Below, in pieces: positions 1 through 11,466 of a stretch of 64,000 nt of DNA. The DNA comes from Obelidium mucronatum (Eukaryota; Chytridiomycota; Chytridiomycetes; Chytridiales; Chytriomycetaceae), in contig JAIVFH010000001.1 of NCBI GenBank assembly GCA_025765595.1, positions 682,001 through 746,000 of the forward strand, given 5' to 3'. A program made the position numbers and the translations under genes. Under the pieces are notes generated by a model, which did not search any database, was not told the origin of the DNA, and saw nothing but the letters and a program-made list of their open reading frames with translations. Numbering within the stretch: position 1 is the stretch's first letter; the number at the start of each line of letters is the position of its first letter.

Positions 1-1850
1 CTGGCAACGTGGGACAATGTCATGGCCTTGATAAAAGAACACTACGGCGACGACATCTACGAGAGAGACTGAAGCCTTTCGTGTTTGACTTGAAGACTAC
101 CCATATCAAAGATATTGACCCAAAAGGCCGACTCCGGTATGGTATTTGAGTACCGTATTTCCATTGCTCTGCTCTCACAACACAATAACTATAACTCTAA
201 ACTCTTCTCGAAAACCAATTAGATATATTTACGAGCTTCCCATGATTGAAAAAGTCTTTCATCCGGAATTTTACTCGCCTGAACGATTCTGTGCGAAAAA
301 GTTGGAAAGTCTAAGCCTCTACGACGTAAGTTCGATTTTAGAGTATACCAAGCAAGGCTAAATTGCATTAAAATTATTAAATAGGCCCGTGGATTCTTGT
401 ACCACACCATAGGATGCAGTTACCTCTTTTTCGGAAAAGGTCATTCAAGAGACCCAAATGGCGAAGACAAGTTTGAATATCTAGTACCCAACCAACGAAT
501 CAGCAGCATCCCCAACTACGCGATGGAAAAAGTGGAGATTTCTGCTACTGATTTGGTGGGAATCTATGGCGGAAAGATCCTGAACAAGAAGGAACGATGC
601 GAATTGATTGCAAAAATGTTTAGAGATAACGAAGCTATTCAACCCGACTCGATGCTAACAGAAGGGATTGTTGGAAGATTTGTGGCTGGAACGAGGAATG
701 AGGACTTTGAGAGGTTGGCTGGAGAATCTGTGAACGAGGTTGCATTTGTAAGTATCTTTTCATTTCTGTGTGATTTTTGGCTGACACTGTAAAACGTAAG
801 GTTTTTGGAGGCGATACTATTCGAACGTTCTGTGGCATGAGCGCGTCCAAAGCCCTTATTTCCCTTGGATTCACCAAAGAAACTTTGGTTTCAATGAGCA
901 AGAGCAATTTCAAGCATAAGCTCATTTTATTTCCAGAACCGTCTCTATGTCGCCAAGCCAAATGGCATCACGTGATGGAAATGGTGCTAGACTGCTATGG
1001 ACAAGATGTGCACAGGAAGTTGTTGCCTCATTTGACGGATCTGAAGCTGACGGATTACAAGGACATTGATCCTCACCAGCGTTTGATGTAAGAGAAATGG
1101 AGAAAAATTGTTGGAAATTTTTTGTAACTGTTTAAACTTCAACAAACAGAGAAATCGCGTCTCTTCCTCATCATGAAAAGATGAAGCACCCTGAGTTCTA
1201 CTCACCATCGAAAATACGGAAAATTAGTAACGTTAGCCTCTATGATGTAAAAAGATTGTACTTCTACTACCAATTTCTGTTACATTTGCTTACCCCCAAA
1301 AAAAATCATTAGGCGCGAGGTTTCTTCTACCATTCAATGAGATGCAACCCCCTGTTTGAAGGTTCAACTTTAAGAAACCCCATTTCCTATTTGGTGTGCT
1401 AATCTCTTCCTCTTTCCTTTTTTTTCTTATTCCGATTAGGACTTGGTTATACACGATCGAGAAATGGAGATGACGACCGAGCGGAATATCTTGTCCGGAA
1501 TCATAAAATCTCTGAATTGGTGGATGCAGTTGTTGTGGATGTTGAGTTTTATGAAAACGAGTTGGTTTGATTATGATATAATATATACTTGGAAACGGTA
1601 ATAAAATGACAGTTAAGGAGATTTTTGTTCTTTGATATTCCTGAAAGAGAGAATGTTTCCTTGTATGACATAAGAAATGTGTTTTTGAATTCTTTAGTCT
1701 AACTAATAACGCAGAAAGCCAAAAGGATTCTTTCATCACTCTATGAGGTGCGATTCCATGTTTGAAGGTTCAATGTTATTCTTTTTAGTGTCAGAATCGT
1801 TAGATTTCGGAATTGGAAGAAGCCGTGGAGTTTTAAGAGGTAAGCCTCAT
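1..1850 (+). pseudogene. Degenerating tandem copies of an unrecognised protein-coding unit
   Basis: I do not recognise the family. The stretch holds two related copies and a third fragment of one unit. Each has a segment ending SLYD, an intron, and an exon starting ARGF or AKGF (copy 1 at about 315-400, copy 2 at 1235-1330, copy 3 at 1658-1745). In copies 1 and 2 the intron sits at the same place after SLYD (326-384 and 1247-1312). In copy 3 the donor GT reads AT and the AG expected just before the AKGF exon is missing. Upstream, the reading frame changes by one base near position 60-72 between a segment like copy 2's VMEMVLDCYG region and the matching FDLKTTHIKDID segment. Copy 2 stops at about 1566, soon after a segment matching copy 1's EDKFEYLV. 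The left end is cut by the window. Copy 1 could be a live gene with a sequence error; copy 3 is almost certainly dead. Confidence 0.5.
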
Positions 1851-1906
1851 AAGAATAATTCTCTCAAGATAGAGACATTCACAGTATGCTTACATTATTT
1901 TTTTTT

Positions 1907-4900
1907 TTACATTGAACGAATATACCCAAACCCCACAACACCACCAAAAGTCTTCTTCTTTTGCCGCGCCAATTCAGCCTCCTTTATCACGTCCATAAAA
2001 ATCTGTTCCAACGAAGCAGGCGCTATCCGATATTCTTCGACCACCCCGGCCGACTTCAACGCCTCACACGCGTCGAAAAGAGCCGCAAGATTAGAAGGCC
2101 TCGAATCAACAGATTCAATTTCATCCTCTTCCACAACAAGATTTGCACTTCCAGGTACTTTGAGTCGAACACGGTGAGGATCGATGGGATTCACAATGAT
2201 TTGGTAAATTGGGATCCCAAATGACCGGACGTCCACACGTGCATCTTTGAGAAGCAGGTCAAGCTCTAAATCAGAAGAGAATTTGGCTCTGAGGTGTTGA
2301 ATCGTTCCCAAGCATCGAAGTTGGCCGTGAGACATGATGGCCATGCGATTGCTGATTGATTCGGCTTCTTCCATGCTGTGGGTTGTCAACTGCGAGAAAG
2401 TACCACAATGAGTTGCGGAACCCACATGGAAAAAGACAACAACACACAAACCACTATAGCATGGTCTTTCCGAATCGAAGCAATCGCATCCCACACACAT
2501 CGTTTAGAAAGTGCATCCATCCCAGTTGAGGGTTCATCCAAGAGAATCACAGCCGGATCTCCTACAAGCGCAATCGCCACAGAAACTTTCCTTCTATTCC
2601 CCCCAGAAAGATGAGCAATCAATTTCGTCCTGTCATTTAATAAATCCAATCGTTTCATTAACCCTTGGACGCTGTCTGCGAGTTGGGATTCTGGGACTCC
2701 TCGGATTCTGGCATACAAACAGATAACTTCTTCTACTGTGTGGCTATCTTGCAATGCATCCACTTGAGGGCAGTAACCCATGTGTTCATGGGCTTTCGAG
2801 AGGTTGTTTGCAATGCTCCAGCCATTCAAATAGACGGAGCCACTTGTGGCCTTCTTTTTACCACATATAACATCAAAGGTTGTAGACTTTCCACATCCAT
2901 TGGATCCAAGCAACGCAAAACAGGTGCTATAAAAACGGGTTTTGAATGACACGAAAAAAAAAAAAAAACAGAAAAAAAAAAGCAACCCACCCTTTTTCAA
3001 CCGTCAACGAAAGACTCTTGACAGCCTCAAAGTTCCCAAAAGTTTTGTTCAACTGATGAATAACCAAAGCCTCATCCCCAACAACCGGAACCGCCACCTT
3101 CTTCTCCTCAGCAATCACATCTTCATCTGAGGAAACCATGGGCGGCTGCCACACCAATACATCCTCCATTGAGAAATTTTGAAACCACCCACACATGCGG
3201 ATACTCCACTGTCGCGGTTTCCGAGTTGCCTTCTTGTCCTCCTTTTCCCCTTTGGTTTTCGAAAACGCGTCCAATGCGATGGACCAGGTTGAGAAGAGCA
3301 GGGATTGCAACAGCATGGCAAGGATGGGTTTCCAAATGTCTTTTTCGATGGGTGATAGGTGGGTCATGTCGTCTGAACAGCGCAGGTTGATGACGTTTGT
3401 GTATATGCCGATGGCCCAAAAGAATCCGAATGGTGGACATATAGCCGTGAAAACTGAAAGGATTCCGACTCCGGCCTCTGTTGCTTGAAGTAAAGATACA
3501 GCATCTAGTGCAGTCAGCATGTTCAAAAAGAATCCTTCCAGTAAGAATCCGACGCCAAAATAAAAAGTCAGGATTGATGTGAGAAGGGATGCAAAACTGG
3601 TTGCATAATGTGCTCGCAAATGACCAAGACTCATGGAAGCTAAGCCAAATGATAGAGTGATCAGAAAGAGCCAGCCAAAACCTCCTGAACCATAGTTTGG
3701 TGTGTTTGCGATTATGGGGATAGCGCAAACAAGTAATGAAACAATAGTGACAAAGCCGACGTCGATAAAGGTATGGCCCAGCCAATATGCAAGGGGCGAC
3801 GTGCCTGATTTTACCCCAAATCGTCAGTTATCCGCAACATGAGCATAAATAAACGTACCTGAAATATATTGCTGAAATTTAGACCCAGAAAGTCGCTCTG
3901 TAACCAAGATTTTGGAACCAGCCAGACCAGGTAGCCCAAAAAAGAATATAGCAAGAATGAAAGCCAGTTGGTCGAACCCAGTGATATTCCAATCTATACG
4001 AAGCGGACCCGAAAGCCTCTTCACTTTTGTTTCGATTTGGAAATCTGCCTTGTTCTTGCTCAGGAAAGCGCTTGTAGCGACACTTTGAAGAGCAACAATA
4101 AGGTCCTGATTGGTGTCCACCACTGAAGAAACAACAATCGTAGCAGAAGATTCCGAAGTAATATTGATAATCGGAGGCAGCTTTTTATCCTGGCGCATGG
4201 AAATAAAATCGGAAAGTTCCCCAAGTCCTGTTACATTTGTTTTTACAGCAATGGATTGTGGAACTCTTGATGCAAAAGACTCGGGGTATATATACAAGTT
4301 GGGAGTCAAAAGAGCTTCCATTGAAGGCGATTCATCTGCTTTAACGTAGGTGCATCGATGGTATGAGGGAATATCTTTAAGCAGTTGAGATATGGCCGCT
4401 GCCCAAATAATAATAATAGTAAGAACAAAGGCAGAAAAAAAAATGCGTTAAATTAAACCTGCTGCTACTATGGGGAGTAACGTCCGACTAATAAGCAGAG
4501 ATTTATCGCGAAAAGCCGATATCCATGTCTTGTGTGCAATAACCAAGATAAGTCGCCACCATGGTGGGCGCACAATAACAACACGATCCGATAGGCTGGA
4601 TATGTTGGATCTATTATCGCGGACCGATAACGAGCTTCCTGGTAATTTCACTTCGTTACGAGAGTTAACTCGCATGAATACTTCATCCAACGTGGTCACC
4701 GAAAGACCAAACGACTCAACAAACTGGATGCACTCCAGCTGTCGAATCATTTGCCCAAAATAATTGACATTACGCTCGGGAAGATGGTATTGGACTTCCG
4801 CCCCCGCAAAAGATACAAGCTCCGCATCTGAAACGTTGGATTTAACAACGATATCCAAATCTTGGAGACTTTCTTCATCCGTTTGTTTTAGAAGCACGGT

Positions 4901-7130
4901 TAAATTATACCCAGCTCCAAACTCCTTCTTCAAAAACCACAAACTGCCAACACACTTCAACATGCCTTCTCCCAAAATCGCAATTCGATCCGCCAAAGCC
5001 TCGGCCTCATCCAGAAAATGAGTCGTGAAAATTATAGTCTTGTTGGCCTCTTTTTGATTTTGGATAATCTCCCAAATCCTTCGACGCGAAACTGGATCCA
5101 CACCAGATGACATTTCATCAAGAATCACGACTTTTGGGTTTCCAAGAAACGCGACACCAACAGCTAATCGCCGTTTTTGACCCCCAGATAGACTTCCCGC
5201 CATTACATTTCGGTGTTCTGACAGTTCCGTCATTTTCAACCATTCTTCAATCTGGTCCCCGAGCCCTTTTTGAGGAATGCGTTTGATGCCGGCGTATAAT
5301 TGAAATGTTTCGGTCACAGTAAGAGTTGGGAAAACTGTGTCTTGCTGAGGGCAAACTCCTAGTACTCCAGGTTTCCTGATGGCTCCACTTTGTAACGCAG
5401 ACTCTCCATTGATGAAAACATCTCCTGTTGTGGCCTGCAAGAGACCGGTAAGAATTGAAATGAATGCTGAAAAATACCAATTGTGAGTCACGTCATAAGT
5501 CGCAAGAAAAATACAAACTTGTTTTTCCGGCCCCGTTTTTCCCCAGTAAAGCCAGAACAGATCCCTTTTGAACATCCAGATTCAATCCAATGAGCGCAGG
5601 ATGGAGTGCCCCTGTATAAGAATGGCGAAACACTTTTCCCAAATTCCGGACTGAAATGCCAATTTTTGCGCTCTTCATCAGGGTTTCCGATATCATTTCA
5701 ATATCTTGGTTACTGGTTGATTCCTTCGATAGAATTTGCCCGATATACCACTTTGGAAACCAATACGTGCCACGAAAGATGAAAAAGGGGGATTTATGGG
5801 AGATTCCAGCTTGGGGAACGGTTTGGGACAGGTACCACCAAAGAACCCAATAGAACACATTCTGAAACACGAGAATAATGCATACACTAGAAAAATCCAA
5901 GCCCCCGGTTGCGTCAGAAAGTAGACTAGCTGGCACGAGAGGCTGAGTCAGGCCAGCCAATCCCACAGTCCAGGCAGCCGGAGTAAAGAAGAAAGAAATT
6001 GCAGCCATGGAGGCAGTAGACACTGCTATGCGCTTCAGAAATATGTTGGATGTCAAAATCGTCAATGCCATGAAGAAGACTCCCAAAATGGGTCCAGTTT
6101 TTGAGTTTGACACAAATAAGTCCGCAATCAAGGCAAACGACAGGGATGCGAGACCGCAAAGCATAGTCAAAGGTAAAAAGCGAAAATATCTAAAGACAGT
6201 AGGAAATACGTTCGAAAGCAACGAGGCCGCGACTAAATATGTTGGCAGACACTGAATGATGTATGTTATGTACCAGCTCGCGGTATACTGGAATGGCATG
6301 ACTCCCATCATGAGCATTCCTTCTTTCAATCGATTCTCCTTTTCAACAGTAGTTTCATAGAGTATCGAGAATATCGCTGGACCAAACATAGTTGCATAGA
6401 ACACAGACGACCAAATTGAGTTGAAAGATTGGACTACCAAGGATACATCCAATGAAGTCTTCAATTCCACTACTGATACTGAATGGGACTGTGTGGTGAT
6501 TTTTGAAATATTTGGATTTTGGTGGATGATAGCATCGTTGATTGCAAACTGCAGAAACGGCAAGATTGAGAATGGCGAGGGAGCCCCAGACGGCCAATTC
6601 CTGGAGAAAAGAAAGTCAAGCATGGATTATACAACTGAAGGCCGAAGACAAGTTTACCGCGAGATCGCATTTGCAAAACTGTCGGCCATAACAGTGTAAT
6701 TCCAATTGGATCCAGCACTATGAAACACCACCCCTCCGACGCAGGTATTCTCAGCCTTTGCACAGTGCTTATTGACTTCTGCTTCTGAAGACATCCGCAC
6801 TAAGGCTTCACTGGGCTTTACACCATTGTCATTTGAGAATTGAATGTGGTTCAGGACTTGTTCCAGAACATCAACGTCTGTTGAAGATACGCCCTCTGCG
6901 GCTACTGCCAGTTTTCCGTACGGAAGGCCAGGTGGAAAATAGAGGTTTATCTCGGATAAATCATACTCCTTGGAGTGAGACAGCAGATTGGTAGGCTGGA
7001 CCGTAGTGACCAGGACCATGGCAAGGATGGACAAAAGACACGGAAGCACAAAGAGAATACATAATTCTCTGCACCACTTGCGCCGCTTTATCCGAGTGTT
7101 CTTGATTATCAGGGCGAGCACTGGCTTCAT
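1907..7130 (-). CDS. ABCA-type full ABC transporter (ABC subfamily A)
   Basis: A full-length ABC exporter of about 1,600 residues. ABCA proteins usually move lipids across membranes; the substrate here cannot be read from sequence. Order: first membrane helix just after the start (a run of I/L/V after KWCRELC), a loop of about 190 residues, further helices, nucleotide-binding domain 1, a second membrane half with a large loop, then domain 2. Domain 1 has Walker A GKNGAGKTS, signature SLSGGQKRRLAVG, Walker B VVILDE and the switch histidine in TTHFLDEAEALADR. Domain 2 has GSNGCGKST, HLSGGNRRKVSVA, VILLDEPSTGMD and LTTHSMEEAES. The signature following LSGG and the TTH..DEAE block are typical of subfamily A. 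About six short introns are needed, for example around 6601-6657, 5465-5517, 4395-4450, 3808-3858, 2925-2990 and 2395-2460. I saw no reading-frame break. The start at 7130 was chosen because MKPVLAL lies just before helix 1; an in-frame upstream ATG at 7295 is possible. Confidence 0.93.
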
Positions 7131-7304
7131 AGGATGATTTTTAAAGTCAAAAGTCGAACCTTTTAAAGTTTTTAGTCTCAGTATTATGGACGCAACGCAG
7201 CGTTTTCCACTCCGAACGCTTTTCGCACAACGGCTGCGCGGCGTCTGCGAAGTCGGTGATTCACGGCCAAGCCGCAAAGCGCCATCTGAAAACAAACAAA
7301 TCAG
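7131..7304. promoter_or_regulatory. Short divergent spacer between ABCA and a small gene
   Basis: About 170 bp separate the ABCA start (leftward) from the proposed small gene (rightward). Both promoters would have to lie here. I see no clear TATA box or repeat. The in-frame upstream ATG for ABCA lies at 7295, so part of this spacer may be coding. Confidence 0.3.
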
Positions 7305-7657
7305 ATGTGTCGAATTGACGTGTCTTCAACCGCAAAGCCCACCATGCCGTAACAAAGGCGAAACCAGTGACTCTGAATTGTCCTTTGGTTCTTCCTCCTC
7401 ACAGACAATCAGAGAAAATTCCACAAAACAGAGTTACTGGTGCACTAGATCATACAATTCAAAGAGATTACAGAAAATATCGCAGCACTGGAAAACTTGA
7501 TGATCATTTACCCATTCTTGATAGTATTCCCGTTTTTGATTCGCTGAAGCCTGGAATGGTGCCTGCTGGAGCTTTTCGGTCCATCAGTGTTTCGGACACT
7601 TTTGGACCATTCAAGATGGAGATGGAGAGGGCCATGGGGAGTGTCTTATTGGAGTAG
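7305..7657 (+). CDS. Small hypothetical protein, about 98 residues
   Basis: I do not recognise it. A start at 7305 (MCRIDVSS) runs to a donor at 7349 and rejoins at 7405 after a CACAG acceptor, keeping the frame. Exon 2 is open for 250 nt and reads as ordinary protein (QRDYRKYRSTGKLDDHLP, then PGMVPAGAFRSISVSDTF) to a TAG at 7655-7657. No membrane helix or signal peptide is visible. The next 200 nt also contain protein-like stretches in other frames, so the 3' end may continue through another exon or a frame break. It lies between the divergent ABCA gene and PWP1. The model rests on codon-like texture and one plausible intron only. Confidence 0.4.
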
Positions 7658-8029
7658 AAGTCCGGCCAATTATGGTTTTGATGCAACAGAGTTGTGCAAT
7701 GCAGAATATGAAAGTTGTATATTGTTTGAAGGTCCGGGTTCTATATGAAGCTCGAGATTTTGAAGAAACTCTTGATGAGAAAATTTCAAAGATGGTGGAA
7801 AAAGAAGGTGCGCGTGTGAGAGGGGAGGGAGGGGAGGGGCTAAACGTTGTCGAAATACAAGTGCCTTTGGCCAAGTGTTTGAACATTTAGAAGAAGGAAA
7901 AAACACACCAAGTTATGCGACTTTTTAAGAGCTTTATGCAATGAATTAATATTTATTTTTTATATAAGTATAATATACATATTTTCAATATTTTTTGTGA
8001 TTTATTTCTTTTTTTTTCTCACTGCAGAA
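7658..8029. other. Intergenic stretch upstream of PWP1
   Basis: The first 230 nt hold a weak possible frame (start at 7672, about 72 codons) that I could not tie to any family. The rest is AT-rich, with ATATAAGTATAATATACATA near 7960 and a long T-rich run ending CTGCAG just before the PWP1 start. That could be a 5'UTR intron acceptor or simply a pyrimidine-rich leader. Confidence 0.35.
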
Positions 8030-9826
8030 ATGACCATCAGTTCTATCATTTGGGTTCCCAAAGGCGCCGCCAAAGAGGAGCCAACACGTTTCAAGATGAC
8101 TGACGAAGAATATGAAGCGATTCAGGAAAAGATTGCGAAGCAGATCAAGGACATCAAGGACGATGCCCCAGCCGAAGCGGTAGCGGCAGCCGCAAAGGGC
8201 TCCAAAAAAACAGTTGAAAAGAAGGGAAAAGATAATGGAGAGGATGGTTTCATGAAGGAGTTTGATCTCGAGAACTACGATGAAGAAGACAACGTGGATT
8301 TTATGGGCAACGGAGGGGAAGATGAAGATGATGATGAGGAGCCAGAATCAGACGATGATGAAGGAAACAATAGCGAGGCTGATGAAAAGGATGGATCTGG
8401 TATTATTGTGTATGTATGTGTCATTGTTCTGTACTAAACGTGTTGTGTTGTTTTCGCAGACGCCAAAATGTTTGGATCAATCAAGGGACTCACATACCAT
8501 GACGGTGATACACAAGATCCGTACGTTACTCTCGATGATGCTGTTGACGAAGCTGAAGAGCTGGAGGAAATGATGATTGCAAAAACCGATAACTTGATTC
8601 TCGCAGCTAAAACGGAAGATGATATATCACACGTGGAAATTTACGTTTACGAAGGGGAGGAAGATAACTTGTTTGTCCATCATGATATTATGTTGCCCAG
8701 CTTCCCCTTATGCCTGGAGTGGTTGAACTATGATATTGCCGGAAAGGGGCAAGGAAAAGGATCATACGTTGCAATTGGAACATTTGATCCAGAGGTTTCT
8801 ATCTTTTCTGTTTCTATTTTTTTTACTTTCCGGACTGAATTATCTCTACTCAGATTGAAATTTGGGACTTGGATACTGTCGACGTTTCATATCCATCCTT
8901 GATTCTGGGTGGCAACTCGAACCCAACCGAAGCCCTTGGAACCGGAAAAAAGAAGCGTCGATCAAAGAAGCCCAGTGATTTATACCATGTTGATGCCGTC
9001 ATGTGTTTGGCTTGGAATAAATTGCATCCATCGCTGCTTGCTTCTGGAAGTGCCGATACCACAATCAAGCTATGGGATTTGGCTTCTTCTACACCAGAGA
9101 TTGCTATTCGATCTTTTACAAATCACAAAAACAAAGTTCAGGGACTAGGTGATTGTTTTTTGAATTTTTTTTTTTTTTTTTTTTTTTACTAACTAACTAA
9201 CCAAACTTTCAGCCTGGAACCCAACCCAAGGGCAAGTTCTTCTGTCCGGAGGCTACGATAAACAGTCCCATATTTTCGATACAAGAACTCCTACCAGCGT
9301 CCTGTCCTTCAAACTAACAGCCGATGTTGAATGCCTCCGATGGAACCCACTTCACCCAGAACGATTCGTCGTCTCCACTGAAGACGGAATCGTAAAATGC
9401 TACGACGGCCGTCAACCAACCGCTCCAATTTTCACCATCCACGCACATGACGGAGCTGTTTCTGGGTTAGATGTCAGCGGCCTCGTTGATGGACTTATTG
9501 TGACTGGATCTTCAGATAAAGCAACCAAGATTTGGGATACTAAGGACAGTACGGCCATCAAGTGTCTGGCAAGCAAAGACTTGCAGGTGGGCAAGGTATA
9601 CAGTGCTTCTTTCAGTCCTGATGATGATATGGTTGTCGGTGTTGCCGGTGGGGCTGGGAAAGTGGTTGTTTGGAACTTGGAAGGAAACGCAAGTGTGAGA
9701 CGGGCAGTGAGGGGGGCTGATGCTGGAGCGCCCCGGCGACGTGAGGTTACGATTGTGGAAGACGATGGCGGTGAGGACGATGATGAAGATGGAGGAGATG
9801 ACGATGGCATGGACGAGGACGAGTGA
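8030..9826 (+). CDS. PWP1: Periodic tryptophan protein 1 (WD40, ribosome biogenesis)
   Basis: A WD40 protein of 537 residues matching PWP1, a nucleolar factor that acts in 60S ribosome assembly and rDNA chromatin. Exons are 8030-8399, 8460-8794, 8854-9148 and 9213-9826; all junctions are GT...AG and keep the frame. The N-terminus starts MTISSIIWVPKG, as in the family, followed by an acidic tract. Repeats follow with the motifs IEIWDLD, GSADTTIKLWDLA, GGYDKQSHIFDTR and GSSDKATKIWD. The C-terminal tail is again acidic. The last intron holds a T run of about 25 and a CTAACTAACTAAC branch region. The gene ends 40 bp from the convergent gene on the other strand. Confidence 0.93.
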
Positions 9827-9866
9827 TTTAGTAATTTGGGATTTCATAATTATGGGGGCTGGTTAT

Positions 9867-11386
9867 TCAAATATATTCCATAGTTCTAAATATTGATTTC
9901 CATTCCGCTATTGTGCTTTTTTGTGTTTGCTTGTAGAATTCTTTTTGTTTTTCTGTGATTTCGTTGGTTCTAATATTCTTCATTACCGCAAAATCCTTGA
10001 GTTCTTGAAAGGAGTCAAAGTAGAGAATATATGGAGCAAATTCAGCTGCATAGTAATCCATGTATCCACTCCAATCTGGAAATCCTCTGACATGTGGATA
10101 CAGCGGGGCGCTTCTTCGGTAGAGGTTTGCGAACGATGGTGTCAAGTCTCGAAGAACATTCATAAAATAAAAAACTTCATGATCCCGGTTCTGCAAGAAA
10201 CTTCAGCTTATGCCTGAGTCAAAATAAAATGAAAAAATAGTAACACTTTACCAGCCAAATACGTTCCAAAAACTGAGGTGTTGGAATCAGCATTGTCACT
10301 CCAGACGCCAAATTCTCATAAAACTTCATTGTTGACACTTGATACGGGAATTCGATAAAACCTTTGAATTGACGGAGCGCGTTTGGTCCGCCGTAATTTG
10401 TATGCTCGTTTGGAATAACAAGCAGTGGTACATTAGTCTTCTGTAATAGGCGAAAAACGTTTGAGCCAGAATGATTTAGAGCTATAAGCGTTGAATCATT
10501 CGGCTTTGGCTGATATCTTGCTTTTTTAGAGCAATTTTCTTCTTAATGCAGAACTTACTAAATCTGAAGGATAAGAATACTGAGAGTCTTCGCCAATAAC
10601 ACCGAGAGGCCTCAACACCCTAATAAAAGGCAGCCGTATCCCTAATCGGTACTCCATGTACGCCCGCTCGAAGTTGTTGTTTGCAACCCAAACGATAGAA
10701 TTTGGGGAGAGTTCTGTCAACCTTGCAAGATCTCTGAACATGCGATAAAACCTACCGAGAGGAAAATAAGACGCGATATACATAAGATCAAATAATACAG
10801 TATGATTACTTTTTAATATCTGAGCGCTGAGATAAGGCATAGTCAAAGCGGTTGGTGAATTCGATGATAACCTTCGAGATACATTGATTAGACGTATTCC
10901 CTGTTAAAAGGGAAAGTAACAATCCTCTTGCGTGAGGAATAGTATCAGAAATGACAACTACATCAACTCCTGAACAAATCTATGCAGGACTATTCAATAA
11001 CCCACATCCTCGAAGACTCGGAAGAATCTGACCTTGTTCGCGTATATTCCGGACTCGACAAGTAAAGATGCACTTTCATGAGTCAAGCCATAGCCAAGCG
11101 CTGATGGGTCGTAATTTGCGACAGAATAGTTCGGTTTTGCCTCAAACACGGCAGCCAAAACATTTTTCAAATTCAAAGAGCATCCGCTGTGGGTATTGTA
11201 ATGCAGAATATTGATGATTTCTTTGGGAAACCGGTCAGTAGCGGCGTCGACAGTTGAGTCTTGTATAACAGCCAGGTGATGTTGAGGAGGGTGCCGATAG
11301 TTCCACACAAAGACAAGTATACTCGAAGCAGTAATTGCGAATAACAGCAGCCGCGTTACTCGTTTGAAGCCCAGTTTTCCAACCAT
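9867..11386 (-). CDS. Glycosyltransferase-like type II membrane protein
   Basis: A Golgi/ER-type protein: short basic N-terminus, one hydrophobic anchor at about residues 11-30 (LLLFAITASSILVFVW), then a lumenal domain. The lumenal part contains KVIIEFTNRFDYAL, then NNNFERAYMEYRLGIRLPF, then KFYENLASGVTMLIPTP and a conserved-looking AEFAPYILYFDSFQEL segment. The YENLASGV block resembles the donor-binding end of GT-B glycosyltransferases. I could not name the family, so the function is inferred. Introns are needed near 10205-10252, 10430-10555 (long, possibly hiding an exon), 10750-10805 and a very short one of 32 nt near 10975-11006. It is divergent from the carrier gene with 80 bp between starts. 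Confidence 0.6.
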
Positions 11387-11466
11387 TAACTTGTTTTCTT
11401 TTAGTTATATTACTTCAATTAATTAATAATAATAATTATTTTTACTCTTTTTCCTTTATTTCCAAC
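11387..11466. promoter_or_regulatory. 80-bp divergent promoter region
   Basis: Only 80 bp lie between two start codons on opposite strands. The sequence is strongly AT-rich (TTATATTACTTCAATTAATTAATAATAATAATTATT region), so a shared bidirectional promoter is likely. No specific factor site is recognisable. Confidence 0.35.

Noticed and set aside
7672..7890. A 72-codon open frame upstream of PWP1
   Set aside because: No recognisable domain; two other frames in the same stretch look equally protein-like, so I could not support a gene.
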